From: Listeria grandensis FSL F6-0971
Lineage (GTDB): Bacteria; Bacillota; Bacilli; Lactobacillales; Listeriaceae
Length of the DNA stretch: 64,000 nt
Direction of reading: 5' to 3'
NCBI RefSeq assembly: GCF_000525835.1
Contig: NZ_AODD01000002.1
Span: 1-64,000, forward strand
The translations under genes and the position numbers were made by a program. Each line of letters opens with the position of its first letter. Position 1 is the first letter of the stretch. A model generated the notes under the pieces. The model was not told the origin of the DNA and did not search any database. It saw only the letters and a list, made by a program, of their open reading frames with translations. Positions 8,558 through 17,700 of this stretch are shown one piece after another.

Positions 8558-9760
8558 CTAGCTCGCTTTATCAAATACTTTCTTATCTCGAGCTGCATCT
8601 AGTCCCATAATGAGCAACAGTAGTGTAGCAACGATAAGTATGCCAAGTGGTGCCGTGTAGCTATCGGTCACATCGTGCAGAAGCCCGAATAAGGTCGGTC
8701 CTGTCGCGGCTAGCAAGTATCCAATAGACTGAGCCATCCCAGATAAATCTGCCGCTTCTGACGCCGTTGTGGTTCGCAAGCTAAAGAACATCATGCAAAT
8801 ACTAAAGGCGGTTCCTGATCCAATCCCAATCATAAATACAGAGGCACTTATGAGAAAAAGATGACCGGAGCCGAACATCAATCCAGCCGTACCAGCCAAA
8901 AGTAATACGGCCATCGCAATAATAATCGGTTGCTGTGATTTCATTTTGCTAGCGATTATGGGCACGATAAATGTGAACGGAAGAATACCTAGTTGTAGTA
9001 ACGACAGCATAAATCCAGCTTCTGTACTGGCAATCCCTTGGTTGATTAAAATATTGGGCAACCATGCTACCATTACGTAAAATACCGTAGACTGCATGCC
9101 CATAAAAATTGTGATTTTCCAAGCTAACGGGGAACCCCAAATGCTCTGTTTTGGTTTGTGCACAGTAGAATCAAGAACTACTTTCTTATTATATTTTAGT
9201 TGCGGTAGCCAGAACAGAAGCGCAATAATCACAAAAGCCGACCAAACGACAAGTGCTCCTTGCCAGCCAAATCCGGATTTTACTGCAATGGGCACACTAA
9301 GTCCCGAAGCAAGCATCGCGCAGACATTCATCGAAATCGAGTACATTCCTGTCATCAGCCCCATTTTAAAAGGGAATTCTTGTTTGATCAAGCTAGGCAG
9401 TAGTACGTTACCAACAGCAATGGCGAGTCCAATTAAAAACGTACCGAACAAAAGTAGCGGAATCCCACCAAAAGGCCGAACTAAGCTACCGAAAACCATC
9501 AAACATAGTGCAAAAAAGACAACGAATTCCATGCCCCATCTGCGCGCCAATTTCGAAACAAAAGGGGACAAACCTGCAAAGGCGAGAAGCGGTAATGTCG
9601 TTAAAAATCCCGTCATTGTATTAGACAGCGGCAAATCGACTCGAATATAGCTGAGGAGCGGACTTATTGCTGTAATCGGTGCGCGCAAATTGGATGCAAC
9701 GAGTAAAATCCCGATAATAAGCAAAATTCTGCTGCGCATCTTTATTTTTTCTTCTCCCAT
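8558..9760 (-). CDS. MFS transporter, CynX/NimT (YycB-like) family
   Basis: A 400-residue permease with about twelve transmembrane segments and an N-terminal LRAPITAISPLLSYI motif typical of the cyanate/nitroimidazole (CynX/NimT) branch. I start it at ATG 9760 (MGEEKIK) because AAAGGAG, which lies inside the last codons of the upstream GntR gene, is correctly spaced; the upstream extension runs inside that gene. It is co-transcribed with the GntR regulator, which probably controls it. The transported compound is unknown. Confidence 0.88.
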   Translation of the reverse strand: MGEEKIKMRSRILLIIGILLVASNLRAPITAISPLLSYIRVDLPLSNTMTGFLTTLPLLAFAGLSPFVSKLARRWGMEFVVFFALCLMVFGSLVRPFGGIPLLLFGTFLIGLAIAVGNVLLPSLIKQEFPFKMGLMTGMYSISMNVCAMLASGLSVPIAVKSGFGWQGALVVWSAFVIIALLFWLPQLKYNKKVVLDSTVHKPKQSIWGSPLAWKITIFMGMQSTVFYVMVAWLPNILINQGIASTEAGFMLSLLQLGILPFTFIVPIIASKMKSQQPIIIAMAVLLLAGTAGLMFGSGHLFLISASVFMIGIGSGTAFSICMMFFSLRTTTASEAADLSGMAQSIGYLLAATGPTLFGLLHDVTDSYTAPLGILIVATLLLLIMGLDAARDKKVFDKAS

Positions 9761-9764
9761 GACT

Positions 9765-10445
9765 TCATTCTCCTTTCTTCGGCAGTATAATTTGTTTGAA
9801 ATGCGAAATATACAGATCCACACAATGTACGGCAGAAGCTGCATCCTGATTGCGAATCGCCAAAATCAGATCATTATGACCCGCCGCACTGGAATCATTC
9901 ATTTCTGTCGTACTCGTAATGGACATTTGAATTTCCTCGAACAGGTGCGCGTACATGTCAATTAAAAGCGGATTATAAGAAGCCGCTGTAATAGCTTGGT
10001 GCAACTGCCAATCTGCCTCTACAAACCCCTCTAGATTACTCTCTTTTGTAAATTGGAAGCATTGATCGCGAAACTTCTCCATCTCAATTAAATCCTCCTC
10101 TGTGCGACGTAAACAAGCTAACGATACAGCTTCCCGATCAAGCGCATGCCGAACTTCTAGAATCTCAAGCACTGCAGCGCCCTGAATTCTTTTTTGCAAA
10201 ACAGCATTAAGCTCACTCGTCGTTAAAACAAATGTCCCATCGCCTTGTTTTACTTCAAGCAGGCCGACATGTGCCAAAGCACGGATTGCTTCTCGCAACG
10301 TATTGCGACTTACACCAAATTGTTCCATTAAATCCGCCTCAACGGGTAATCGATCGCCAATTTGCCACGTACCATTTTTAATCATATCTTCAATTTGGCT
10401 ATATACTTGTTCTACCAATGATTTTTTTTGTAATTTGCGTATCAT
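9765..10445 (-). CDS. GntR-family regulator, FadR subfamily (FCD domain)
   Basis: A 226-residue protein. A winged HTH (about 5-70, with DRLPVEADLMEQFGVSRNTLREAIRAL) is followed by an all-helical FCD ligand domain. I start it at ATG 10445 with AAAGGAG about 10 nt upstream; the GTG at 10454 is only 1 nt from that site. FadR-type regulators usually sense a small acid or sugar acid. The stop codon is 5 nt from the MFS start, so regulator and transporter form one operon. Confidence 0.9.
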   Translation of the reverse strand: MIRKLQKKSLVEQVYSQIEDMIKNGTWQIGDRLPVEADLMEQFGVSRNTLREAIRALAHVGLLEVKQGDGTFVLTTSELNAVLQKRIQGAAVLEILEVRHALDREAVSLACLRRTEEDLIEMEKFRDQCFQFTKESNLEGFVEADWQLHQAITAASYNPLLIDMYAHLFEEIQMSITSTTEMNDSSAAGHNDLILAIRNQDAASAVHCVDLYISHFKQIILPKKGE

Positions 10446-10623
10446 TTTCGGCACTCTCCTTTAAAGGTAGGATGATTGGTTCATAGGATATATTACCGCG
10501 TATTCTGTCAAAAGTAAACCCTAAAAGTAGCATTTCTCAACTTTAATAGAAAAACTAACAAATTTTTTCATGAAAGGAGGAATATGTGTTAGAATATGTT
10601 AAGAAACGATGGGAGTGTGTTCA

Positions 10624-11675
10624 TTGGAAGAACTATGGGAAAAATTTAAAGTAAATACTGGACTGCAACGACTTCTTATTTTTGCGCTTCTCATTTTTGT
10701 ATTATATTTGGTGAGAAGTATGATAGACCTGATTTTATTAACATTTATCTTCACCTTTTTGATTACACGGCTAGAAAAAGTTATTTTGCGGTGGGTGAAA
10801 GTGCCACGAAAGCTGATCGTTATTGTGTTATACATACTGATCGTGATTTTCTTATACTTTGCCTTTACGCATTATCTACCCATTATTATCGGGCAAATCG
10901 TCTCGACCTTTAACGGCGTTATGAAATTCTATAATAACCCTGGAAATAATGATTTTATCAAGTATGTGATGAGCTTGTTCAATGACTCCAATGTGAAAGC
11001 GTACATTAATTCCGGTTTGAAATTCATCATTGGATCACTTAGCGGCATTGGCAGTATTGGGATTTCGTTCTTCATGGCGCTAATTCTCAGCCTATTTTTC
11101 TCTTTGGAGCAAGAGCGCGTTGTGCATTTTTCAAGCAAGTTTTTGACGAGTAAAATCGGTCCCGTTTTTCGTGAAATTGCTTACTTTGGCAAGAAATTCG
11201 TTGGAACGTTTGGCGTTGTTTTAGAAGCGCAGTTTTTGATTGCCATTGTAAATACAGTGCTGACAACGATTGCTCTGATTGCGATGGGATTCCCGCAAGT
11301 ACTGACACTATCTACCATGGTATTCTTGCTAGGCTTATTCCCGTTGCCGGTGTGATTATTTCCTGTATTCCACTTTCTATTATTGCTTACTCAGTGGGCG
11401 GACTTACAGACGTCGTTGTTATTTTAATTACGATCGTCATCGTACACGCCGTGGAAACCTACATCCTTAATCCAAAACTGATGTCATCCAAAACCGATTT
11501 ACCGGTTTTCTATACGTTCATTATCCTTATTTTCTCCGAGCATTTCTTTGGAGTATGGGGGTTGATTGTAGGTATTCCGGTCGTTGTTTTCCTGTTCGAT
11601 GTACTAGGTGTACGCGGAAACGAAGCGGAAATTAACAACCGCACATTCTTAGGATTCAAAAAGAAAAAAAGTTAG
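10624..11675 (+). pseudogene. AI-2E/YdbI-type permease, broken by one frameshift
   Basis: A DUF20/AI-2E-family membrane protein of about 350 residues. The first part (TTG 10624, with GGGAG at 10611-10615) reads to a stop at 11355, ending in GLFPLPV. The second part resumes in another frame with VAGVIISCIPLSIIAYSVGG and continues to 11675. The family reads through this point as ...FLLGL-P-VAGV..., so one base is missing near 11340-11343 (TTCCCGTTGCC). Both halves are otherwise well conserved. The break is either recent inactivation or a read error. The family name comes from AI-2 export; many members are Na+/H+ antiporters. Confidence 0.85.
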
Positions 11676-11682
11676 ACAAACC

Positions 11683-11725
11683 AAAAAAAGAGTCGTATCC
11701 AAAACTTGGATACGACTCTTTTTTT
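11683..11725. terminator. Bidirectional terminator between convergent genes
   Basis: A long perfect stem (GAGTCGTATCCAA against TTGGATACGACTC) is flanked by A and T runs, so it works for the permease on + and the hydrolase on -. Confidence 0.92.
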
Positions 11726-12593
11726 AGGGCCATAAAAAAGGCTTTTATTGCGTCGTCAACATCTCTATTCTCATGAAGCCTACTATGCTGCGCTTGGCTT
11801 CCAGTCATGACAAGCTCTTTATAGCTCGCAACGTGATTGAAAATAAATTTGCCAGATAAGGCGCTAGCTAAGGAAACGCTAATGTCACTCTTTGTACCAT
11901 CTTCTACATCCCCAGCAATATTCAAAACTTCAAGTGAAGCGGGGATCGCTTTTTGGCGCGCGATGAAACCTTGATAGCGTTCTGTTTGCGTCGCAGGTCC
12001 ATTCTCGGTCAAATCATAGGCCGTTTTACCATCCTCGCCAATAACAAGGCCATTAAAAGGAGCGCCAATGGTGACCAGTTTAGCCACCGCTGGGAACGTT
12101 GGTTGATTGCTTGCGGCCTCGATATAACTGGTCCAATCGACACCGCCCATCGAATGCCCGACAACGTTCACCGCCGGAATATGATACGTGCTTTTAAGCT
12201 CACGCATCACACTTTGTAGCCAAGCCGTTTGATTCGTTAGTGAACTCTTATTATCCTCAAAAAGAACTTGAATGAGTGGCTTCTTCGCAAATTTATCCCA
12301 CTCACCATCGATTTTAATTTGGCCATCATGTGTCACAGAAATAACAATGGAGCGCGTCGCATCACCATTTCGTGCTAGACGATCCATCATGTGTCCCATC
12401 GAGTTTTTCGTTCCAGAATAACCGTGGAGAAAAAGAGTTGGCACATCAATACTCTTCACCTTTGCCGGTGCTTTTTTGTTTTTTCTGTTGTTTTTGGTTG
12501 TTCTGATTTTGCAGCATCATGTGTGGCGAAAATAAAGCCGAATCCAATCGCAAATACGGCTAGAATACTAATAGCTACTAAAATTTTCTTCAT
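11724..12593 (-). pseudogene. DUF915 alpha/beta hydrolase, second copy, two frameshifts
   Basis: An exported alpha/beta hydrolase with nucleophile motif GHSMGG. ATG 12593 overlaps the stop of the upstream copy (ATGA), and AAGGGG is correctly placed. The start encodes a signal/TM stretch (MKKILVAISILAVFAIGFGF) that then leaves frame at a T-rich run on the + strand (12472-12484). The enzyme body resumes as VKSIDVPTLFLHGYSG. Near the end, a six-base run at 11734-11739 is one too long: with five, the C-terminus would read AIKAFLWP and stop at 11724, matching KFLWGFKG in the neighbour copy. As written, the frame runs through the terminator to 11656. The substrate is unknown; relatives are predicted surface esterases. 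Confidence 0.82.
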
Positions 12594-13425
12594 TTTACTG
12601 ACCCCTTAAATCCCCATAAAAATTTGGCAACATAGTTATCAACGACAGGTAACTCATGCATATTACTATGTTTTGCCGTCGGGCCTGTCAGTGTATGAGC
12701 CTCAACGTATTGATTGCTAAACAATTTCTTGCCATACATCACGCTATCAATTTTAACTTCCCCATCACTGTTCGAACCATCTTCCAAATTACCACCAATA
12801 ATCATGATTTCCGTCGTGCTCTTTAATCGCTTTTCCATCTGTTTAGCGAATTTTGTATGAATCGCATTCGCATTTTCTAAATCGACTTCTTGATCCCCAT
12901 TCACATACTCTTCAGGGTAGAAAGGAACCGCCAAAAATACGATTTTCTGAACTTCTGGATATTCGGGATTGTTGGCATAAGAGGACAGATAAGAAACCCA
13001 GGCGCCACCGCCCATCGAATGTCCTACAGCATTAAATTTCTTAATGTCATACGTGTCTTCGAGGTAACGCATCACTTTTTTTTGTCCATAAAGATTGCTG
13101 TGTCACGGTCGCACGATTGTCCGCGAAAACAATATTTATCAGCGGATTGTCCGCTTTCTTACTATAAGTTCCCTTCACAGAAATATCTCCGGTTGGGCTG
13201 ACCTTTACGGTTAGGGCATCCGTCGCCCAATCATATTTTTGATCAAAACGTCGAATCATCCCATGGAGCGATCGATCCGTTCCACGATAACCATGAATAA
13301 ATATCGTCGGTGTCGTACTCTGATTCACTTTTTGGTGTGTCCCGTTTAGTTGCAGCAACACAAATATGGACCCAGCAACAAAAATAGCCGATAAGAGTCC
13401 CATCCATAAATTTTTTTTTCCACAT
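12590..13425 (-). pseudogene. DUF915 alpha/beta hydrolase, first copy, two frameshifts
   Basis: A paralogue of the next gene. The best start is ATG 13425 (AGAGGATATGTCTT upstream), but nine T at 13411-13419 (+ strand) shift the frame; eight would give MWKKNLWMGLLSAIFVAGS, a proper membrane anchor. A second run of eight T at 13076-13083 breaks it again; seven would join ...QSLWTKK to VMRYLEDTYDIKKFN. The core is intact otherwise (TIFIHGYRGT, GHSMGGG, a late KHSNMHELP likely holding the catalytic His). The stop overlaps the ATG of the second copy, so the two were a coupled tandem duplication. Confidence 0.82.
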
Positions 13426-13592
13426 AAGACATATCCTCTTTTCTAAAATAGCAACATCTTTCTAAAGTATACAAGTTTTTTTTGAAAAAAACGCACCTTC
13501 TATCCTATCAAAAATGACATCTTTATTTTTACAGCTGGATTTATTTATAGTATACTGAAATAAACACGTAAGAAATGAGGGAATAGTAGAAT

Positions 13593-14051
13593 ATGATTAA
13601 ACGTACAGCCGAGGTTGTTCTAGCTGTAATCGGTATGCTTTTTGGGTTAGTGACCTTAGTAGGGTTTACTGCCATTGGGTTTATCATAGATAGCACAGCC
13701 AGTACAAAAGAGGGCGTAGCATCCTTTACAAGAAGTTATTATCAAAGCCTAGAGGATTCAGGAATTGCGGTAAGTGATGTGCCGAGTGCCAAGCAGATTT
13801 TAGATATGGTGCATACATATGCTATTTTAGCATTAATCGCAACGATCGTTTTCACGGTTTTGCTGATTATCGGACTGATTGGCATTACTGGAAATAAGAA
13901 GCCTGTTTTGGCAGGTTTTATGTTCCTTATTGCCGGAATTATCGTAACCATTGGCGGTTTTGTAGTAGCAGGTTTTGTGCCAGGTCTACTACTTGTTATT
14001 GCGGCAATCTTAAGTTTCGTCCGCAAGCCAAAAGATCCATTTTTAGCATAA
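13593..14051 (+). CDS. DUF4064-like four-TM membrane protein
   Basis: A 152-residue protein with a hydrophobic N-terminal segment, an extracellular loop of about 45 residues (about 29-72), then three further transmembrane segments and a short basic tail. It resembles the DUF4064 family of Firmicutes membrane proteins, and no enzyme motif is seen. The start is ATG 13593 with AATGAGGG upstream. It is followed by a decayed small membrane-protein gene. The function is unknown. Confidence 0.72.
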   Translation: MIKRTAEVVLAVIGMLFGLVTLVGFTAIGFIIDSTASTKEGVASFTRSYYQSLEDSGIAVSDVPSAKQILDMVHTYAILALIATIVFTVLLIIGLIGITGNKKPVLAGFMFLIAGIIVTIGGFVVAGFVPGLLLVIAAILSFVRKPKDPFLA

Positions 14052-14159
14052 ATAAAATAATGCGATGTAAGCCGTGTCTTGATATAGGATGCGGTTTATT
14101 TTCATTTGAAGTGGGAAAAGAGAGAGGGATAGCAATTAACGGCGGGGAGGTTTCACAAA

Positions 14160-14361
14160 ATGCGAAATAAAAAAGAATTGGATAATGCTCGGAATGGTGG
14201 CTGGTGCAATTGGAGGTATAGTGACATGCGTGATATTAAATCAACGGACACTGGCTCCTTTGGAAGAAGGAAAAGAAGATTTGGAAGGAAATAATATGGT
14301 TTCAGAGGGTGCGATGACAAGCATTGATTACGAAAACAGGAGACAAGAACTAAAGAAATAA
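14160..14361 (+). pseudogene. Small single-TM membrane protein, frameshifted
   Basis: ATG 14160 has a good site (GGGGAGG). Six A at 14169-14174 put the frame wrong; with five it would read MRNKKNWIMLGMVAGAIGG, one transmembrane helix, then an acidic tail ending in RRQELKK, 66 residues in all. The span of 202 bases is one more than a multiple of three. No family is recognised. It is a likely Gram-positive small membrane protein, either broken or misread. Confidence 0.6.
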
Positions 14362-14417
14362 TGAGTACCTATAGCCTACCGCCAAGCATCTTCACTTGGT
14401 AGTAGGCCTTTTTCATA

Positions 14418-14666
14418 TCAGTCTTCTCTTTCTATTAGTTTTTTCCCCTTTGGTGTAATGTGGTAGCTGATATCTTCCAAGTGATATACTCGAAAAACAT
14501 AGCCGTAACTTTCTAACGTGTAAAGGACAACCAAAATTATATCTTTACTAAGGTTCGTTTTTCTCTCTATCTGTGTACTTGCTTTATTGAAGTTTGTTAG
14601 CGATAGGCCACCAGCATCCAAATGTTTCAAAATGGTAGTCAGATTCCTATTTAAATCTCTTTTCAT
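14418..14666 (-). CDS. Small winged-helix-like protein (DUF3116-like, Listeria type)
   Basis: An 82-residue basic protein. Start ATG 14666 follows AGAGGTG. The pattern of helices, with a beta-wing-like ending (YGYVFRVYHLEDISYHITPKGKKLIE), resembles the small winged-helix DUF3116 proteins of Listeria. It may bind DNA, but this is inferred from shape only. It sits alone, convergent with the preceding small gene. Confidence 0.55.
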   Translation of the reverse strand: MKRDLNRNLTTILKHLDAGGLSLTNFNKASTQIERKTNLSKDIILVVLYTLESYGYVFRVYHLEDISYHITPKGKKLIERED

Positions 14667-15127
14667 TTCCCCTTCACCTCTGTTTCGATTCATCCCAATG
14701 TAACAATATCCCCTTGCACAAAAGTTAGAAAGTACCTAATTGTTAGATTTTTCAAGAATCACCCCCAATACCTAGAGACTCCTTGCTTCTTTAAATTATC
14801 ACCCCCCATCAGAGTATAACCTTTGTAAAGAAAAAATAAAAATCAGAATCGATAGAAAGTGTAACGATTACATCAAAAAAGATACAGGCAATATAATAAA
14901 AACGCTCTCATTTTTATTTGTGGCGTGCAAAATATACAAGCTAGATAGGAAGATGCGTTGGGGATATATTCTTAGTAAGTTAAATCAAGGTTTGATATAG
15001 TAGAGGAAACAGATACATATTGTTTTAGTAGGACTCTAGTTGTAGTGAAAGTTCCAACTAGAGTAGCTTACTGAAATGGCGAATCTATTTTATGATAGTT
15101 GTATAGTAAAGCAAGGAGGACATAATC
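14667..15127 (+). other. 461-bp gene-free region upstream of the LiaI/PspA-like pair
   Basis: AT-rich, with no protein-like frame of note. It holds a perfect 10-bp inverted repeat at 15033-15042/15055-15064 (ACTCTAGTTG / CAACTAGAGT) about 65 nt before the next gene. The repeat could be a regulator site or leader hairpin; it lacks a T run. I could not assign a confident promoter. The ribosome site AAGGAGG of the next gene is at its end. Confidence 0.5.
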
Positions 15128-15427
15128 ATGAGAGGAATTATTATTGGAGTATTAGTCGCAGCCCTTATTATTGCGATCATTGTTTTCCTTTGGCCCGCGA
15201 TTATGGCGGCGCTCGGAGCTGTACTTGGCTACTGGGCTTGGAAGCAATTAATGGTAGCAAATAGTGTAGGAGAAAAGATTTTATACGGTGTACTTATCGG
15301 TGTCGGAGCGTTAGTTATTTTGTCTAACTTGCATGGTATTGTTACTGTGGCCATCGTTGTCGCATTGATTTACTTCTTAACAAGAAATAAGCGCAAGACA
15401 ACCAACTCGAATACATTTGATTATTGA
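15128..15427 (+). CDS. Small membrane protein, LiaI-like position
   Basis: A 99-residue, mostly hydrophobic protein with three likely transmembrane segments and a short polar tail (RNKRKTTNSNTFDY). The start is ATG with AGCAAGGAGGAC. It sits 30 nt before a PspA-like gene. In Bacillus and Listeria such a pair (LiaI-LiaH type) is switched on by cell-envelope stress, with the membrane protein recruiting the coiled-coil protein. By context I infer the same here; the sequence alone gives no family name. Confidence 0.65.
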   Translation: MRGIIIGVLVAALIIAIIVFLWPAIMAALGAVLGYWAWKQLMVANSVGEKILYGVLIGVGALVILSNLHGIVTVAIVVALIYFLTRNKRKTTNSNTFDY

Positions 15428-15457
15428 TATATAACTAAACAATTGGAGGAAATAACA

Positions 15458-16321
15458 ATGACAAACTTTTTTAACAAATTCAAACAAGCTGTAAACAATG
15501 ACTGGGATGCAATGAAAGAAAAACGTGAAGAGAAGAAGCGTAACTCAGTATCTTATTATATGGACCAAACAAAGAAAGAAATGAAAGATATTGAACGCGC
15601 GGTGGACAAACAACGTGAGTTGAAATCTTTGTTCTATAAAGAATGTACGGAAATTGAGAAATATATCGAAAAACGAGAGTATCAAGCTGGTATCGCGGAA
15701 GAAGCTGGAGAAACAAAGCTCGCTAATTTTGCAAAAGAAGAAGTAGCGCAGTATAAAGAACAATTGGCTACAACGCAAGGGCATTATGACAGTGCGTCGG
15801 AGCAACTAGATAAACTAGAACTACGAATGCACGAAATGCGTTTGAAATGGAAAAACCTAAAAACACAACATCTTGCGGAAACGGCAGAGAAAAATGCAGC
15901 AGAAACAGCTGAAAAAATGGATAAAGTCATTCACGATATGAGCTGGGGCAGCGTAACAGACTATCATGAAGCACAAAAACAACGCGATCTTGCAGATACA
16001 GCTAAAAAACAAGCGGATATGACAAGTGAGTTGTCACAAACGTTTGATGAACTGATGGCAGAGTTGGAAAAGAAAACAGCAAAAGGCAAAGAAGCTATCA
16101 AAGGAAAAACACAAGATTTTACACAAATGGTAGATGAGATCATCGAACGTGAGAAACAAAACTTCAAGAAGAAAGATAATGCATCCATGGAAGACATGTT
16201 AGAGGATCTAGAACGCGATGCGAAAAAACAAGCCAAAGCTGAAAAATCAGAAGAAGAAAAAGAAGTTTTAATTCCTGAGCTTGAGAAAAGAGATCCAGAA
16301 GAAAAGAAAGAACAAGAATAG
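15458..16321 (+). CDS. PspA/IM30-type (LiaH-like) coiled-coil protein
   Basis: A 287-residue protein starting at ATG 15458 behind TTGGAGGAA. It is almost wholly helical, with long heptad stretches from about 40 to 240 and an acidic-basic tail (EEEKEVLIPELEKRDPEE). The N-terminal region (FNKFKQAVNNDWDAMKEK) is an amphipathic membrane-binding helix as in PspA. Such proteins form large rings or rods that support damaged membranes. It is paired with the upstream membrane protein and followed by a strong terminator. Confidence 0.72.
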   Translation: MTNFFNKFKQAVNNDWDAMKEKREEKKRNSVSYYMDQTKKEMKDIERAVDKQRELKSLFYKECTEIEKYIEKREYQAGIAEEAGETKLANFAKEEVAQYKEQLATTQGHYDSASEQLDKLELRMHEMRLKWKNLKTQHLAETAEKNAAETAEKMDKVIHDMSWGSVTDYHEAQKQRDLADTAKKQADMTSELSQTFDELMAELEKKTAKGKEAIKGKTQDFTQMVDEIIEREKQNFKKKDNASMEDMLEDLERDAKKQAKAEKSEEEKEVLIPELEKRDPEEKKEQE

Positions 16322-16334
16322 ATTGATTCAATAG

Positions 16335-16381
16335 AAGGATATGGTGCGTCTAGCTACTTAGGTGCACCGTATCCTTTTTTA
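16335..16381 (+). terminator. Terminator after the PspA-like gene
   Basis: Stem AAGGATATGGTGC against GGTGCACCGTATCCTT, then six T. Confidence 0.88.
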
Positions 16382-16482
16382 GTATAGCTTGTTGATTGGC
16401 GCATGAGTAAAGCTGTTTCTTATTTTCACCACTAGGATGCTTATATATTAGGATTGGGGGTAAATATAAAAACGAAAAATGG

Positions 16483-16525
16483 TTGCATTTTTTCGAATAA
16501 GTTGTATAATAATTGGTATAGACCA
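16483..16525 (+). promoter_or_regulatory. nagAB promoter with GntR (NagR/YvoA-type) operator
   Basis: TTGCAT (16483-16488), 16-bp spacer, TATAAT (16505-16510). Just downstream is the near-palindrome TGGTATAGACCA (16514-16525), close to the known NagR/YvoA site (TGGTCTAGACCA in consensus form). Its place over the start site would block initiation. The GntR/HutC gene two genes downstream is the obvious binder, released by glucosamine-6-P or N-acetylglucosamine-6-P in relatives. Confidence 0.8.
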
Positions 16526-16547
16526 GTTATAGAAGGGATGATTATGA

Positions 16548-17687
16548 ATGACTTCAAAAGTAATCAAGAACGCAGTAGTATACACAGGCGATTCCGTTAT
16601 CCAAGACGGTTTTGTGAGGTTTGATAAGACTGTAACTGAAGTAGGACCGATGTCGAGTTATCAAGAAGTGGCGAATGAGGAAATCCTTGATGCAAAAGGT
16701 CAGAAATTAGTTCCTGGATTTATCGATGTGCATTCACATGGTGGTTATAGTTTTGATGCGATGGATGCGAACCCTGAAGAGCTACGAAAGCAAGTTCGAA
16801 GCATGCTAAATGAAGGAATCACAACATATTTTGCAACAACAATGACGCAATCCAATGAGAATATTGAGAAGGCGTTAAAAGTTATCGACGAAGTAGCAAA
16901 AGACGAGCCACTGATTGGTGGGATTCATTTAGAAGGACCCTTTGTGTCGCCGGTATTTAAAGGGGCGCAACCGGAAGAATATATTACAGCACCAGATTTG
17001 GAATTATTTAAAAAATGGTTTAAGATAAGCGGTGGTCGTATCAAATTGGTGACGTATGCGCCAGAACATAGTACATCACCAGCATTTGAAGATCTTTGTA
17101 TCGAGCTTGGTGTCGTGCCCTCTGTTGGACATTCAAACGCGGTTCGTGCGGAGTTGATCCATAGTAAAGCGAGCCATGCGACACATATGTACAATGCGTG
17201 TCGTCCGCTTCATCATCGTGAACCAGGCGTTGTCGGGCACGTTATGTTAGAGCCTAGCATTCATGCGGAATTGATCGTAGATGGGATTCACGTGCATCCT
17301 GACATGATTAAATTGGCTTATAATGTGAAAGGTCCGAAACGAATTGCGATTATTACGGATTCCATGCGCGCAAAAGGAATGCCAGATGGTGATTATGAGC
17401 TCGGCGGTCAGAAAGTATATGTGAAAGATCGTCAGGCGCGTTTGGAAGATGGAACACTAGCAGGTAGTGTGTTGACGTATGATGATGCTTTCCGAAATAT
17501 GATCCAATTCACTGGTTGTTCGGTGGAAGATGCGGTATTAATGTCATCTGTTAACCAAGCAGAAGAGTTTAAACTGGGTTCAAAAGGTGGTATTGCGGTA
17601 GGCAAAGATGCCGACTTTAACCTTTTGGACGGTGCCCTTGAAATTCAAGCTACCTATTCATTTGGTAAAAAACATAGTAAACAGTAG
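16548..17687 (+). CDS. nagA: N-acetylglucosamine-6-phosphate deacetylase NagA
   Basis: A 379-residue amidohydrolase-fold enzyme that removes acetate from GlcNAc-6-P. Metal and catalytic landmarks: DVHSHGG, HLEGPFVS, GHSNA, THMYNACRPLHHREPG and ITDSM. The start is ATG 16548. It is first of nagA-nagB-gntR and supplies glucosamine-6-P to NagB. A second, different nagA lies at 37-38 kb. Confidence 0.95.
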   Translation: MTSKVIKNAVVYTGDSVIQDGFVRFDKTVTEVGPMSSYQEVANEEILDAKGQKLVPGFIDVHSHGGYSFDAMDANPEELRKQVRSMLNEGITTYFATTMTQSNENIEKALKVIDEVAKDEPLIGGIHLEGPFVSPVFKGAQPEEYITAPDLELFKKWFKISGGRIKLVTYAPEHSTSPAFEDLCIELGVVPSVGHSNAVRAELIHSKASHATHMYNACRPLHHREPGVVGHVMLEPSIHAELIVDGIHVHPDMIKLAYNVKGPKRIAIITDSMRAKGMPDGDYELGGQKVYVKDRQARLEDGTLAGSVLTYDDAFRNMIQFTGCSVEDAVLMSSVNQAEEFKLGSKGGIAVGKDADFNLLDGALEIQATYSFGKKHSKQ

Positions 17688-17700
17688 GAGGAAACCATTC

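Noticed and set aside
8949-9650. Long + strand frame opposite the MFS gene
   Set aside because: It is a shadow of a well-supported transporter on the - strand, with no ribosome site.
10583-10591. Tiny leader peptide (ATG TGT TAG) behind AAAGGAGG before the permease
   Set aside because: Two codons without an attenuator structure; the motif may be chance.
11335-11360. Programmed ribosomal frameshift in the AI-2E-type permease
   Set aside because: There is no slippery heptamer or downstream pseudoknot, and the same kind of shift occurs in several unrelated neighbouring genes.
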